Source of the DNA: Planctomycetota bacterium
Lineage (GTDB): Bacteria > Planctomycetota > UBA1135 > GCA-002686595
Direction: 5' to 3'
NCBI GenBank assembly: GCA_020638835.1
Contig: JACKHV010000007.1
Location: forward strand, 1 to 64,000
Length of the DNA stretch: 64,000 nt
Shown here piece after piece: positions 56,004 to 64,000 of the stretch. The notes beneath the pieces are model-generated. The model was not told the DNA's origin and searched no databases. It saw nothing but the letters and a program-made list of their open reading frames with translations. Within the stretch, counting starts at the first letter, position 1. Every line of letters starts with the position of its first letter. The translations under genes and the position numbers were made by a program.

Positions 56004-57712
56004 TGCGCGGCACCGGCCGTTCCCGCGCCGGACGGCTTGCCCGACGGGCGACCGCCGGAGGAAGGCGCGCCACCGCCGGCTCCGCGCTCGCGGCCCGCCG
56101 CGCCGTCGCCGCGCGGCTTGCCCGACGGCCGTTCCGTCGACCCGTCCGCGGGCTTGTCGCCGCTCTGGCCATCGCTCGACGGGCCGCCCGCGTCCGGCCG
56201 CGACGGCCGCGCGCCCTGCTGTGTGGAATCCTGCTCGTCCTGCGAGGCCTCGAGGAACTCGATCGGCGGGCTGAGCAGCACGATCTCGCCCTCGCGCAGA
56301 CCGCTCTCGATCGCGACCCACGAAGCGTTGCTCTTGCCGACGACGACCTCGCGCGGTTCGGGCGCGCCGCCGTTCGAGACGAAGCAGAGGTTCTTGCCCT
56401 TGAGGTGGTTCACGGCCTGCAGCGGCACGTAGAGCGTGTCGTCGATCTGCTCGACGAGGATCTCGATCGAGACCGACATGCCAGGACGCATCTCGGCAAC
56501 GGCGTCCTCGATGGCGATCTCGGTCTTGTAGAGCCGCAGGTTCGGGTTGGCCCACCAGCTGTTCTGGTCGGGGAGCAGGGCGACGAAGCTCACGCTGCCG
56601 CGGAACTCGCGTCCGGGCATCGCGTCGACGCGCAGGATCGCGCGCTGACCGACCTCGACCTGCTTCAGCACGGACTCGTGGATGCTCGCCTCGGCGACCA
56701 TGCCGCCCGTGCGCGGGATGCTGATGATCTCCTGGCGTTCGCGCACCTCCGTGCCCTCCGCCATCGGTTCGCTGCCGCGCCAGCGTCCACCGTCCTCGCG
56801 CCCGTACACGACCATGCCGTCGACGGGCGCCGTGATCACGGCCTTCTCGAGCTGCGAGACGATCTTCTCGTAGCGCTCGCGCTCGAGCGTCAGCTTCGAC
56901 TCGGCGGCGTTCAGGTCCGTCTCCTTGTCGATCAGCTGCGACTCCGCCTGCAGCTTGACCTTGCGCAGCTCGCGTTCCTTGTCGTCGACGTCGCCCTGCA
57001 GCGTCGCGATCTGCTTCGGATACTCGTAGATGCGCAGCAACTCGAGCGAGCGCCGCGCCTGCTCGACCTTGACCGTCGCGCGGTTGAAGGCGAGTTCGTC
57101 CGCTTCGAGCTCGGAGCGCGTCAGGAAGCCCTTCTCCTCGAGCTGCTCGCTGTAGTCGCGCTTGCTCTCGGCCTGCTTCAGCTCTTCCTCGGCGATGAGG
57201 ATGTCTTCCTCGGCCTTCTGCTCGGCCTGCGGCCAGTCCCCTTCGCGGTACTTCTCGAGCTCCGTGCGGGCCAGCGAGACTTGCAGCTCAGCGCGGGCGA
57301 TCTGGCTCTCGTTCTCGATCTTCTGGATCTCGAGCGCTTCCTTCGACTTGGCGTGCGAGGCGTCGGCGTTCGAGAGCGTGATCTCCTGCTGCACGCGCCG
57401 CTCGAGCAGCTCGGCGGTGTCGAGCTTCGCGACGACCGTGCCTTCGGTCACGAAGGTGCCTTCGGCGATCAGGGAGAGGATCGTCGTGCGGCCCTCGATC
57501 TCGGAGCGCAGGCTGATCGCGTCCTTGGCCTTCAGGTTCCCGCGCTCGGTCACGGAGATCAGGAGCGGCCCGCGGCGCACGGGGCCGCCGATGAGCGCCT
57601 GCGACTCCTCTTTGCCGAACCACTCGTCCGCACCGCCGAACCAGCCGGCCGCGGCGATGACGACGACCACCACCAACGCGATCGGGAACTTGCTGCGTTT
57701 CTTGCGACTCAT
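56000..57712 (-). CDS. HlyD/MacA-type periplasmic adaptor with a low-complexity tail
   Basis: This 570-aa protein is anchored by an N-terminal TM (residues 10-25). A beta-barrel/lipoyl start (VRRGPLLISVTERGNLKAKD) leads to a long alpha-hairpin coiled coil (about residues 95-290) and then membrane-proximal beta domains (VITAPVDGMVVYG, LRVDAMPGREFRGSVSFVAL). The final 110 residues are rich in Gly, Pro, Ser and Lys (SGKPSGAG-like), unusual for this family and probably disordered. It should bridge the inner-membrane permease and the TolC-like channel. The ATG overlaps the tolC-like stop. Confidence 0.9.
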   Translation of the reverse strand: MSRKKRSKFPIALVVVVVIAAAGWFGGADEWFGKEESQALIGGPVRRGPLLISVTERGNLKAKDAISLRSEIEGRTTILSLIAEGTFVTEGTVVAKLDTAELLERRVQQEITLSNADASHAKSKEALEIQKIENESQIARAELQVSLARTELEKYREGDWPQAEQKAEEDILIAEEELKQAESKRDYSEQLEEKGFLTRSELEADELAFNRATVKVEQARRSLELLRIYEYPKQIATLQGDVDDKERELRKVKLQAESQLIDKETDLNAAESKLTLERERYEKIVSQLEKAVITAPVDGMVVYGREDGGRWRGSEPMAEGTEVRERQEIISIPRTGGMVAEASIHESVLKQVEVGQRAILRVDAMPGREFRGSVSFVALLPDQNSWWANPNLRLYKTEIAIEDAVAEMRPGMSVSIEILVEQIDDTLYVPLQAVNHLKGKNLCFVSNGGAPEPREVVVGKSNASWVAIESGLREGEIVLLSPPIEFLEASQDEQDSTQQGARPSRPDAGGPSSDGQSGDKPADGSTERPSGKPRGDGAAGRERGAGGGAPSSGGRPSGKPSGAGTAGAAQ

Positions 57713-59343
57713 GCGTCCAGTTCTTCCGTCGCGGCGTCTTCCGCGATCATCTCGTCGATGCGTTGTCTCTCGAATCGAATGCCGTCCTCGTCGACTTCGA
57801 TCAGTTCCATGTCGCGGTACAGCTGGAGCCGCGCGAGCCAGAACTCCACGAGCGCTCCGGTGACCAGGTTCCGCGAATCCAACAGGTCCTGCTGCGCCTC
57901 GAGGATGTCGCGCGTAGAAGCGCGCCCGGCCTGGAGGTTGAGCTGCGCACTCTCGACGCGACGCTCGGCGAGCCGGGCCGAGAAGTTCTGGATCTCGAAC
58001 GACTCGCGCGCAGTGACCGTGTTGCGCAGCTCGCTGCGCAGGTCCGCGGTGATTGAGTCCGAGAACTGTTCCGCATCGCGCTGGGCGGCCTCGAGGTTGA
58101 TCAGCGACGCGCGGTAGAGGTTGCGCTCCGGCAGGCGGTCGACGGGCAGGTCGAAGCCGAGGCCGACTTCCCAGGCCGCGTCGTCCAGGTCGAACTGCAG
58201 CGGCTTGCCATCCTTCGACGTCAGGTCGAATCCGGCGCGTAGGTCGAGTCCGGTGCGCAGGGCTTCCGCGGCCACGAGCGTCTTGCGCTCCGCGTCGCTG
58301 ACCTGGTCGAGGCTGGTCATGTAGTCGAGTCGATTCGCGTGCGCGAAGCGCAGCACCGTCGCTTCGTCGAAGTCGACGCTCGTCAAGCCGTCCTCGTACA
58401 GGCGGTCGAGTTCCGCGAGGTCGACGTCGATCGGCGTGTCGATCGGCAGGCCGAGGAACAGCAGGAAGGCGTCGTAGGAGGCCTGGAGCTGCGCGCGCGA
58501 GACGACGAGCCGGTTCTGCGAGCGGACCTCGTCCTGGCGGGCCTGGTCGACCTCGATGTCGGACGTGCGGCCGGCTTCGGCGAGCGCTTCGTTGCGCTCG
58601 CGCAGCAGCTGCAGGTTCTCGACGTTGAGTTCTTCGTTGCGGATCGAGTCGGCTTGTTCCAGCAGGCGCAACATGCGCGTCGTCACGTCGACGGCGAAGC
58701 TCCGCCGGTAGCGCTCGAAGCTGCGCACCTCGTAGATCAGGTCGCGCTCGGCCTGCGTCAGCGGTTCGTACACGATGCGCGAGCCGGAGCCGCGCAGCAG
58801 CGGCTGCGTGATGGCGAGGCCGATGTCGGAAGTCGTCGAGGGCGAGCCGCCGCCCACCACCTTGAACATCGACAGTCCGATCCCCCCCACGACCTCGGCG
58901 CCCGTGCCGAGGATCTTCCGCACCTGGAAGCCGAGGCTGGCGGACTGCGTGTCCGCCGCGGAGCCGATGCCGTCGATCGCCGCGTCACCGGTCAGCGTCG
59001 GGCGCCAGCCGAGCTGCCAGCGCTCGAGCGTCACGTTCATCGCCGCGAGGTAGAGCGATTCCTTGCGGGACTGGTACTCGCGGTTGTTCTCCGCCGCGAT
59101 CTGCAGGCAGGTCACCAGGTCGAAGCGCACGCCGCCCTCGACCTCTCCGCGCAGGATGCGCTGGCGCAGGCTGTCCGGGTCGGGCTCGATCTCGAAACCG
59201 CCCTCGGCCGCGAAGAGTTCCGCGCGACGCTGGTCGACGAGTGCGTAGACCGCGTCGTCGGCGTCCTCGGCGTACTCGGAGGCACTCTGGCAGGCGGCCG
59301 CGCCCAGCAGTCCGAGGAGCAGGCAGAGGTGGAGGGATTTCAT
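57709..59343 (-). CDS. TolC-like outer-membrane efflux lipoprotein
   Basis: This 544-aa protein is the outer-membrane exit duct of the tripartite pump. The N-terminus is a lipoprotein signal (MKSLHLCLLLGLLGAAACQS, Cys18). Two OEP repeats with long helices are visible, for example FDLVTCLQIAAENNREYQSR, and LNVENLQLLRERNEALAEAG followed by RASTRDILEAQQDLLDSRN in the second. The ATG at 59343 gives the signal peptide directly; a longer frame upstream adds a Pro-rich stretch. It is the first gene of the operon tolC-hlyD-ATPase-permease. Confidence 0.92.
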   Translation of the reverse strand: MKSLHLCLLLGLLGAAACQSASEYAEDADDAVYALVDQRRAELFAAEGGFEIEPDPDSLRQRILRGEVEGGVRFDLVTCLQIAAENNREYQSRKESLYLAAMNVTLERWQLGWRPTLTGDAAIDGIGSAADTQSASLGFQVRKILGTGAEVVGGIGLSMFKVVGGGSPSTTSDIGLAITQPLLRGSGSRIVYEPLTQAERDLIYEVRSFERYRRSFAVDVTTRMLRLLEQADSIRNEELNVENLQLLRERNEALAEAGRTSDIEVDQARQDEVRSQNRLVVSRAQLQASYDAFLLFLGLPIDTPIDVDLAELDRLYEDGLTSVDFDEATVLRFAHANRLDYMTSLDQVSDAERKTLVAAEALRTGLDLRAGFDLTSKDGKPLQFDLDDAAWEVGLGFDLPVDRLPERNLYRASLINLEAAQRDAEQFSDSITADLRSELRNTVTARESFEIQNFSARLAERRVESAQLNLQAGRASTRDILEAQQDLLDSRNLVTGALVEFWLARLQLYRDMELIEVDEDGIRFERQRIDEMIAEDAATEELDA

Positions 59344-59475
59344 CGATGCGGCGTCGGCCACCGTCGGTGGAGGGGGGAGGGAGGAGCCCGGGGGGACAGG
59401 CTCGCGGCGTGGGGGGTCGCCGGAAGGGCGCCCATACGAGGTCGGCCGCACATTGTGCGAGGCCGAGCCCGCTTT

Positions 59476-60294
59476 TCACTCCCCCGGATCGCCGGAAGCG
59501 GGCTCGGAGCCCGCCGTGGGACCGGCGTGGAACAGCGCGCGGGCCTCTTCGTAGACCTCTTCGCTCACCGCGTGCGCGGCGATTCGACCATTCTGGAGGC
59601 GAAAGGCCGTCAGCGCCTCGCCCGTGAAACGGTACTCACCCGCCAGGGTTCCGTCGGAGCGCACCAAGCGCACGACGCGCTGGAGCTGCTCCTCGGCGCC
59701 CGACTCGTAGCTCGTCGAGAGCTCCTGCGCCTCCAGGCCGCCCGACAGCGGATCGAAGACCCGGAAGTAGCCCGACAGCGCCCTTCCGCTGCGCGCGAGC
59801 TCGAGCAGGTACTGCGGCAACACGCCGCCTTCCTCGAGCGACGCCGTGCGAGCCCGCCGCCCGCCGCGATCCCACTCCGCCGTCTCCAGGCTGACCCCGT
59901 CACGCGACCACTCGGCCCGCAACGTGCGCCCCCGCCCGGCCGCCATCTCGCGGAAGACGAGCCGCGACGCCCGCTCCCCGAGGCGCTCGACGGCGTACAG
60001 CCGCAGGTCCTCGAGGAAGTAGTCGTACTCCACCTCGAGCTGCAGCTCGTCCCCTTCGAGGCGCTGACGCATCCGCGCGAGCCCGAGGACTCGCGACCTC
60101 CTGACCTCGAGATCCCCGCGCCCCCGCGCCGGCGGCGGCTCCGCCTCGGCCGTCCACTCGAGGACGAAGTGCTCCAGCCGCTGCACGGACTCCTCCTGCG
60201 CCGGAGGGTCCTGCCAGGCGACCTGGGCCCCCCCGCCAAGGCAGGGGAGGCTGCCCAGGAGGAGGAGGCGCGCGAGGAGTTGGGTGAGGCTCAC
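59476..60294 (-). CDS. Hypothetical exported protein
   Basis: This 272-aa protein has a signal-like N-terminus (VSLTQLLARLLLLGSLPCLG) from a GTG at 60294. A TTG fifteen codons earlier is possible but falls in a Gly-rich stretch. The body is strongly beta-type with alternating charged residues (QRLEGDELQLEVEYDYFLED, RTLRAEWSRDGVSLETAEWD). I do not recognise a family. It lies between the efflux operon and a long-spacer inverted repeat, and reads away from the glycosyltransferase-like gene. Codon bias matches its neighbours, so it is probably a real gene. Confidence 0.6.
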   Translation of the reverse strand: MSLTQLLARLLLLGSLPCLGGGAQVAWQDPPAQEESVQRLEHFVLEWTAEAEPPPARGRGDLEVRRSRVLGLARMRQRLEGDELQLEVEYDYFLEDLRLYAVERLGERASRLVFREMAAGRGRTLRAEWSRDGVSLETAEWDRGGRRARTASLEEGGVLPQYLLELARSGRALSGYFRVFDPLSGGLEAQELSTSYESGAEEQLQRVVRLVRSDGTLAGEYRFTGEALTAFRLQNGRIAAHAVSEEVYEEARALFHAGPTAGSEPASGDPGE

Positions 60295-60353
60295 GAGTCT
60301 GGATCGCCCGTCCCCCCCACCCCCCTTGAGCCCCCCCAAGTCCCGCTCCCGGA

Positions 60354-60546
60354 ACTGACTGGCTTCCGTGTGGTCGACCGGCCGCGGGAGCCTTCACAGG
60401 CCCCCGCGGAGCCTCGAGATCGGCTATGGGACTCAGCGAGGCTCCCTGCCGAGCCGGTCCGACCGCCTGAGCGTTGTCGCAAGCCGGGAGCCCGCAGGGA
60501 CCTGACACTCCTGCCGAGGGCGTCGACCACACGGAAGCCAGTCAGT
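60354..60546. repeat. 193-bp element bounded by perfect 25-bp inverted repeats
   Basis: Bases 60354-60378 (ACTGACTGGCTTCCGTGTGG then TCGAC) are a perfect reverse complement of 60522-60546. The 143-bp interior has its own pairings, including CCGCGGG/CCCGCGG, GAGCCTCG/CGAGGCTC and GCAGG/CCTGC. It could fold as a multi-branched RNA or be a small MITE-like element. The right arm contains the stop codon of the glycosyltransferase-like gene, two bases in from the end. I see no clear target-site duplication. Confidence 0.85.
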
Positions 60547-62290
60547 CCGCACTGTGATCGAGGCCGATGATGGCGAGGATGGAGCCGAGGGCGAACAGCA
60601 GACCCACCGCCAACAACGCCGGCCACGGCCTCCCCCCCAGTCGGTCCTTGTGATCGATCCACCCGAAGTGGGCGCGGCCCTCCTGGCGAGGGGTGTCGGG
60701 GCGCACGTTCGCCTGGCTGTCGACGAAGAAGATCTCGTGCACGGGGAAGTCCTCGCCGAGTCCGGCGGTCCGGTGGCGCACGATGCGCCAGTGAGCCCAC
60801 GGGGCCGCGAAGCCCCAGTCGAACTGGATGCGCTCGAACAGCCAGGCTTCGGCGTCCTCCTCCGAGAGCCCTTCGGGCGGCGTCCAGGCGATTCGCGCGG
60901 ACTTGACGGCGAGCTGGTGGTATGTGGTCGTGTCGACCAGCACGGCGGGCAGGTTGACGCAGAAGCCGAGCGCCATGAGCCCCGCGGCAACCGCAGCGAC
61001 GAAGCGATGGTCCGAGGCGTGCTCGAGCCCGAGCGCGACGCCTAGCCACAGGAAGGGAAGCAGCGGGAGGAGGTAGCGCGGTCCGAAGGTCCACGCGCCG
61101 TGCCAGCCTTGGATGCAGACGACCGGCAGCAGCACGACGATCGTCATGGCGATGCTCGTGTAGAACCAGACGCGTTGTGACGATCGCAGCGCGAGCGGGA
61201 TGCCCCAGTAGAGCAGCAGCACGCCGGGCGCCATCCACAGCAGACCCTTGCCCGGCGAGAAGAGCACGCCGACGAGCCCCATCAGCGGCGGGTAGCCGAA
61301 GAAGCCGCCGCGCAACACTTCGCCGTAGCCGTTGTCGAACGGGTCGCTGAAGCGTTGGTGATTCACCCACAGCAGCAGCGCGGCGATCACCAGCTGCGGC
61401 GTCGCCATCCAAGCGATCGCCTTCCACCCGGGTTCGAGTCCGCGGCGTCGCACGACGGCGGGGGTCGAGTCCTGACTCACGTGTCGGTGGAACATCACGA
61501 AGAGCGCGGAGAACTCGAGCACCAGCACGGCCGGCGCCATGACCGCGCGCGTAGAAACCGCTCCGCCCAGCGAGAGTCCGAGGAGCAGCAGCACGCTGGG
61601 TCGCAGGCCGATGCGCGCGCGCTCCTCGCGCAGACGCAGGATCAAGTGGAAGCCGGCGAACAGGAAGAAAGTCGCCTGGACGTCGCTGAGCCACGAACGA
61701 CCTTGCGGCCAGGCGAAGGTGCAGAACGCGTAGCTGATCCCGGCCAGGAACGCGCCCCAGCGCCGCACGCTCATGCGTCGCGCGCAGAGCACGATCATCC
61801 ACGCGGTCAACGCCGTCAGCAGCGGATTGCGCAGGCCGACGAAGAGGTGCGCGAAGTACTCGCTGCGCTCGAAGCCCAGCTGGCGATCGTCGCTGTGACG
61901 ACGCTCGATCTCCGGCGCTCCCCACGCGACGAGGCGACCGAGTCCGTACAGGGGGAGCGGCACGACCGCCTGCCCGACGCCGTACCAGCCGTAGTACTCA
62001 CCGTCGCTGCCGTGCTGCACGGGGAACGCGCCGCCGCGGCCCGACGACTGCATCTGCTTCGAGACTTGGATCAAGTAGCGCGCTTCCGGCGTGCCTTCGG
62101 GCGAGCCGTCCAGCGCGAAGTCGTGGTTGCGCCAGAGCGAGCTGGTGGTCTGGAAGGAGATCTCGCCGTCGTGCGTCTCGGGCGGCCCGACGAAGGTCCC
62201 CACCAGGACGCTCAGGACGAGCAGCAACACGGACCAACCTACGACGCGGTCGTAGTGTCGGACCACCGTGAGCTTCGAGTGCGTCACCAT
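60542..62290 (-). CDS. Polytopic membrane protein, GT39/PMT-like glycosyltransferase
   Basis: This 582-aa protein has about eleven to twelve predicted TM helices. After TM1 comes an extracytoplasmic loop with acidic residues (THDGEISFQTTSSLW), the place where GT-C enzymes keep their catalytic Asp/Glu. A later FGPRYLLPLLPFLWLGVALG segment is common in PMT_2-type glycosyltransferases. A likely role is transfer of a lipid-linked sugar on the outer face of the inner membrane. The first base of its ATG codon is shared with the TAA of the sulfatase-like gene. The stop lies in the inverted repeat at 60522-60546. Confidence 0.72.
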   Translation of the reverse strand: MVTHSKLTVVRHYDRVVGWSVLLLVLSVLVGTFVGPPETHDGEISFQTTSSLWRNHDFALDGSPEGTPEARYLIQVSKQMQSSGRGGAFPVQHGSDGEYYGWYGVGQAVVPLPLYGLGRLVAWGAPEIERRHSDDRQLGFERSEYFAHLFVGLRNPLLTALTAWMIVLCARRMSVRRWGAFLAGISYAFCTFAWPQGRSWLSDVQATFFLFAGFHLILRLREERARIGLRPSVLLLLGLSLGGAVSTRAVMAPAVLVLEFSALFVMFHRHVSQDSTPAVVRRRGLEPGWKAIAWMATPQLVIAALLLWVNHQRFSDPFDNGYGEVLRGGFFGYPPLMGLVGVLFSPGKGLLWMAPGVLLLYWGIPLALRSSQRVWFYTSIAMTIVVLLPVVCIQGWHGAWTFGPRYLLPLLPFLWLGVALGLEHASDHRFVAAVAAGLMALGFCVNLPAVLVDTTTYHQLAVKSARIAWTPPEGLSEEDAEAWLFERIQFDWGFAAPWAHWRIVRHRTAGLGEDFPVHEIFFVDSQANVRPDTPRQEGRAHFGWIDHKDRLGGRPWPALLAVGLLFALGSILAIIGLDHSAD

Positions 62291-63702
62291 TAGTCGCGAG
62301 CTTCCCGTCCGGCCGCCGCGTGCAGGGTGCGCAGCAGGAACTCGCGTCCGTCGCCGTCCCAGTCGAGGTGCGCGGGCGTCGCCAGCAGGGCGTCGAACAC
62401 GCTTCGGCTCAGCTCGCGCGCGCGTTCGGGCATCTCTGCGGCGAGGTCGTGCCGCTGGCTCGGGTCGCGCGCGAGGTCGTAGAGCCGAGGAGTGCCCAGG
62501 TACTCGAGTACCAAGCGCTCGTCGTTGATCCGCGCGCTGAGCGAGAGCCCGCCGTCCGGCGTGGCGACCAGCGTGAGCGCGGGCCGCTCGGGGAACTCGC
62601 GTCGCACGTACGAGTCCGTACGCGCGAGCAGCGAGCGTTCGCCGTCGCGCAGGTCCCCTACGCCGAAGAGTTCGCGCAGGGTGGGTGCAACGTCGGCGTG
62701 TTCAACGGTGCCGCCGAGGATGCGACGACCGGTGATGCTGCCGGGATGACGCAGCAGCAGCGGGACGTGCAGCGATTCCTCGAACGACCCCGAGTCGTCG
62801 GACCACGCGCCCGCACGTTCTCCGAGCTCGACGCCGCTGGCCCCCACGACGACCACGGCGCTGCGCGCGAGCAGGTCCACTTTCTCGTCCGTGTTGGCGA
62901 GCGACTCGAAGCCGCGTCGCACGAGGAAGTCGAGCCGCAGCAGCTCGCAGTCGTAGAGCGCGACCAGCGCGTCGCGCTCGACCGGCGTCGGCTCGAACGT
63001 TCCGTCGCGCAGCGCCCTGAAGGTCTCGGCGGACTCGTCGAGGCGACCCATGTCGCGGCCGCCGAGGAAGGCCGCGCGAAAGTCCGGGCCGGTCGCGATC
63101 GGAGCGGGCGACCAGGGTTGGCGGGGGCCGGAGAAGTGCAGCCACCAGAAGCGCGGCCGCTCGTCGCCGCGACTCTCCTCGAGGTCCTTGGCGAAGGCCT
63201 GCAGCGCGCGGTGGTCGTCCGTCGTCTCGACGAAGACTTCGAATCCACGCGCGAGGCCCGTGTCCGCGAGCGCGTCGGACGCGCACAGGAAAGCGGCCGT
63301 GCGGAAGCCCGCCGCGGCGAAGTCCTCGGCGAGCGTCGGTAGGTCGTCCGGCAGTGCGCGGCCGTCCACGAGCAGCCCGTGCGTGAGCGGCGCGGCGCCG
63401 GTGTGGATCGTGCCGAGCGAGGTGCGCGGATCGCTGCTGGCGGCCATTGCCTGCGAGAAGTTGACACCGCTCTCCGCGATCCAGTCGAGGTCGAGCGCAG
63501 CCGCGCCGTCCGCGCGATCGAAGTCCGTGGTGCGACGGTAGTATCCGAGCGAGCTGACGTGGTCGGCGCGCAGCCCCTCGACGGTGATGAGCACCAGGTG
63601 CTCGGCCTGCACGCCGGGGCGCGTGGGCTCCGAACAGGCGGGCACCATCGCGATCAGCGCGACGCAGGCGAGCCGGCGAATGTGCGAGGTGCTGCGCATC
63701 AT
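62290..63702 (-). CDS. Degenerate sulfatase-like lipoprotein
   Basis: This 470-aa exported lipoprotein (lipobox VPAC, Cys23) has an alkaline-phosphatase/sulfatase fold with eroded catalytic motifs. The first metal motif reads ITVEGLRADH with Glu for the usual Asp. The nucleophile region SSDPRTSLGTIHTG lacks a clean C/S-x-P-x-R. The late SDHGE motif is replaced by GASGVELGE. The rest of the fold (HVPLLLRHPGSITGRRI, RLYDLARDPSQRHDLA) is well kept and the frame is open, so it may be a structural or binding pseudo-enzyme. It is coupled by overlap to the glycosyltransferase-like gene. Confidence 0.75.
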   Translation of the reverse strand: MMRSTSHIRRLACVALIAMVPACSEPTRPGVQAEHLVLITVEGLRADHVSSLGYYRRTTDFDRADGAAALDLDWIAESGVNFSQAMAASSDPRTSLGTIHTGAAPLTHGLLVDGRALPDDLPTLAEDFAAAGFRTAAFLCASDALADTGLARGFEVFVETTDDHRALQAFAKDLEESRGDERPRFWWLHFSGPRQPWSPAPIATGPDFRAAFLGGRDMGRLDESAETFRALRDGTFEPTPVERDALVALYDCELLRLDFLVRRGFESLANTDEKVDLLARSAVVVVGASGVELGERAGAWSDDSGSFEESLHVPLLLRHPGSITGRRILGGTVEHADVAPTLRELFGVGDLRDGERSLLARTDSYVRREFPERPALTLVATPDGGLSLSARINDERLVLEYLGTPRLYDLARDPSQRHDLAAEMPERARELSRSVFDALLATPAHLDWDGDGREFLLRTLHAAAGREARD

Positions 63703-63736
63703 CGAGGGGTCATTACGGAGGAGCGGCTTCCGCGGC

Positions 63737-64000
63737 TCAAGCCTCGTCCGCGCCCGACTCCGAGCACTCGCTCAGCAACCACTCGCGATAGCCGTGCTCG
63801 ATCGCCTCGGGGTCGAGCACGACGAACTCCGGGAGCTCGTAGGGATGCTCGCGCTCGACGAAGTCGACGAGTTCGGAGAGGCGCTCGTCGGTGGTCTTGA
63901 TCAGCATCAGGACCTCTGGCTCCTCGTGCACCTCGCCCTGCCAGCGGTAGACGCTGATCGCGCCGGGGAGGAGGTTGACACACGCCGCGAGACGCGCGTC
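63737..64000 (-). CDS. cutA: Divalent-cation tolerance protein CutA (5' truncated by window end)
   Basis: The visible 87 residues (read in from 64000) begin DARLAACVNLLPGAISVYRW and continue QGEVHEEPEVLMLIKTTDER. They end with a helix and strand around HPYELPEFVVLDPEAIEHGY. These are the core and C-terminus of CutA, a small trimeric cytoplasmic protein linked to copper tolerance, although its exact function is unsettled. Only about 20-25 N-terminal residues should be missing. It is the upstream neighbour of the degenerate sulfatase gene, with a 34-bp gap. Confidence 0.9.
   Translation of the reverse strand, partial: DARLAACVNLLPGAISVYRWQGEVHEEPEVLMLIKTTDERLSELVDFVEREHPYELPEFVVLDPEAIEHGYREWLLSECSESGADEA

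Noticed and set aside
60354..60546. Insertion sequence
   Set aside because: Only 193 bp with no transposase frame; the terminal repeats are real but no target-site duplication is visible.

Overview
The window is 64 kb of very GC-rich DNA (about two thirds G+C or more by eye) with dense, operonic genes that often overlap by ATGA or GTGA. Lipoproteins, TolC/HlyD-type envelope proteins, an AmpD-like amidase and MurQ show a diderm bacterium. Several alkaline-phosphatase/sulfatase-superfamily proteins, a GldA/GldF/GldG-like exporter and the GC content would suit a Planctomycetota-like or another deep-branching high-GC lineage. There is no rRNA, tRNA or ribosomal protein here, so that placement is inference only.

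Layout. 1-13.8 kb: the tail of an unknown gene, then two complete five-gene peptide ABC importer operons (SBP, OppB, OppC, OppD, OppF) placed head to head around one divergent promoter region. 13.8-19.8 kb: a small DUF4190-type membrane protein, then a GldA/GldF-type ABC exporter, a double-length GldG-like protein and a DUF4340 lipoprotein. 19.8-20.5 kb: the only long gene-free stretch, with REP-like hairpins and a decayed REP-associated tyrosine transposase fragment. 20.5-21.7 kb: crcB and a ric/ytfE-type di-iron repair gene with a textbook FNR/DNR-type box. 21.8-30.2 kb: a compact operon for anaerobic benzoyl-CoA degradation (had-oah-dch-bcrCBAD plus a short-chain dehydrogenase). 30.4-32.9 kb: modABC molybdate uptake. 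33-45 kb: housekeeping and mixed genes (sulfatase-like lipoprotein, ychF, dmeF-like CDF transporter, ridA, coaD, comEC, HEAT-repeat protein, BoxD/PaaZ-like aldehyde dehydrogenase, dienoyl-CoA reductase-like SDR, murQ). 44.9-49.9 kb: a PepSY protein, an OmpR-type regulator, a histidine kinase and an LtaS-like phosphotransferase that together look like an envelope-remodelling unit. 49.9-54 kb: a Crp/Fnr regulator with an amidase, comM/yifB, a zinc-ribbon protein and a MarR regulator. 54-59.3 kb: a TolC-HlyD-MacB-type efflux operon. 59.5-64 kb: a hypothetical secreted protein, a polytopic glycosyltransferase-like protein, a degenerate sulfatase-like lipoprotein and a partial cutA.

Genes that work together. 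Had, Oah, Dch and BcrCBAD form a complete chain from benzoyl-CoA to 3-hydroxypimeloyl-CoA. The Crp/Fnr protein at 50 kb has the recognition-helix pattern expected to read the TTGAC-N4-GTCAA box in front of ric. Aromatic degradation, NO/Fe-S repair and molybdate uptake together suggest an organism that lives at least partly without oxygen, probably by nitrate or similar respiration (inference).

The most unusual structural signal is a set of very long DNA palindromes (74-183, 39894-39996, 41225-41348, and a long-spacer version at 60354-60546). Their arms begin within a few bases of a stop codon. Two share the core TACCGTGCCGTA. In the two that separate convergent genes, both coding ends lie inside the palindrome.
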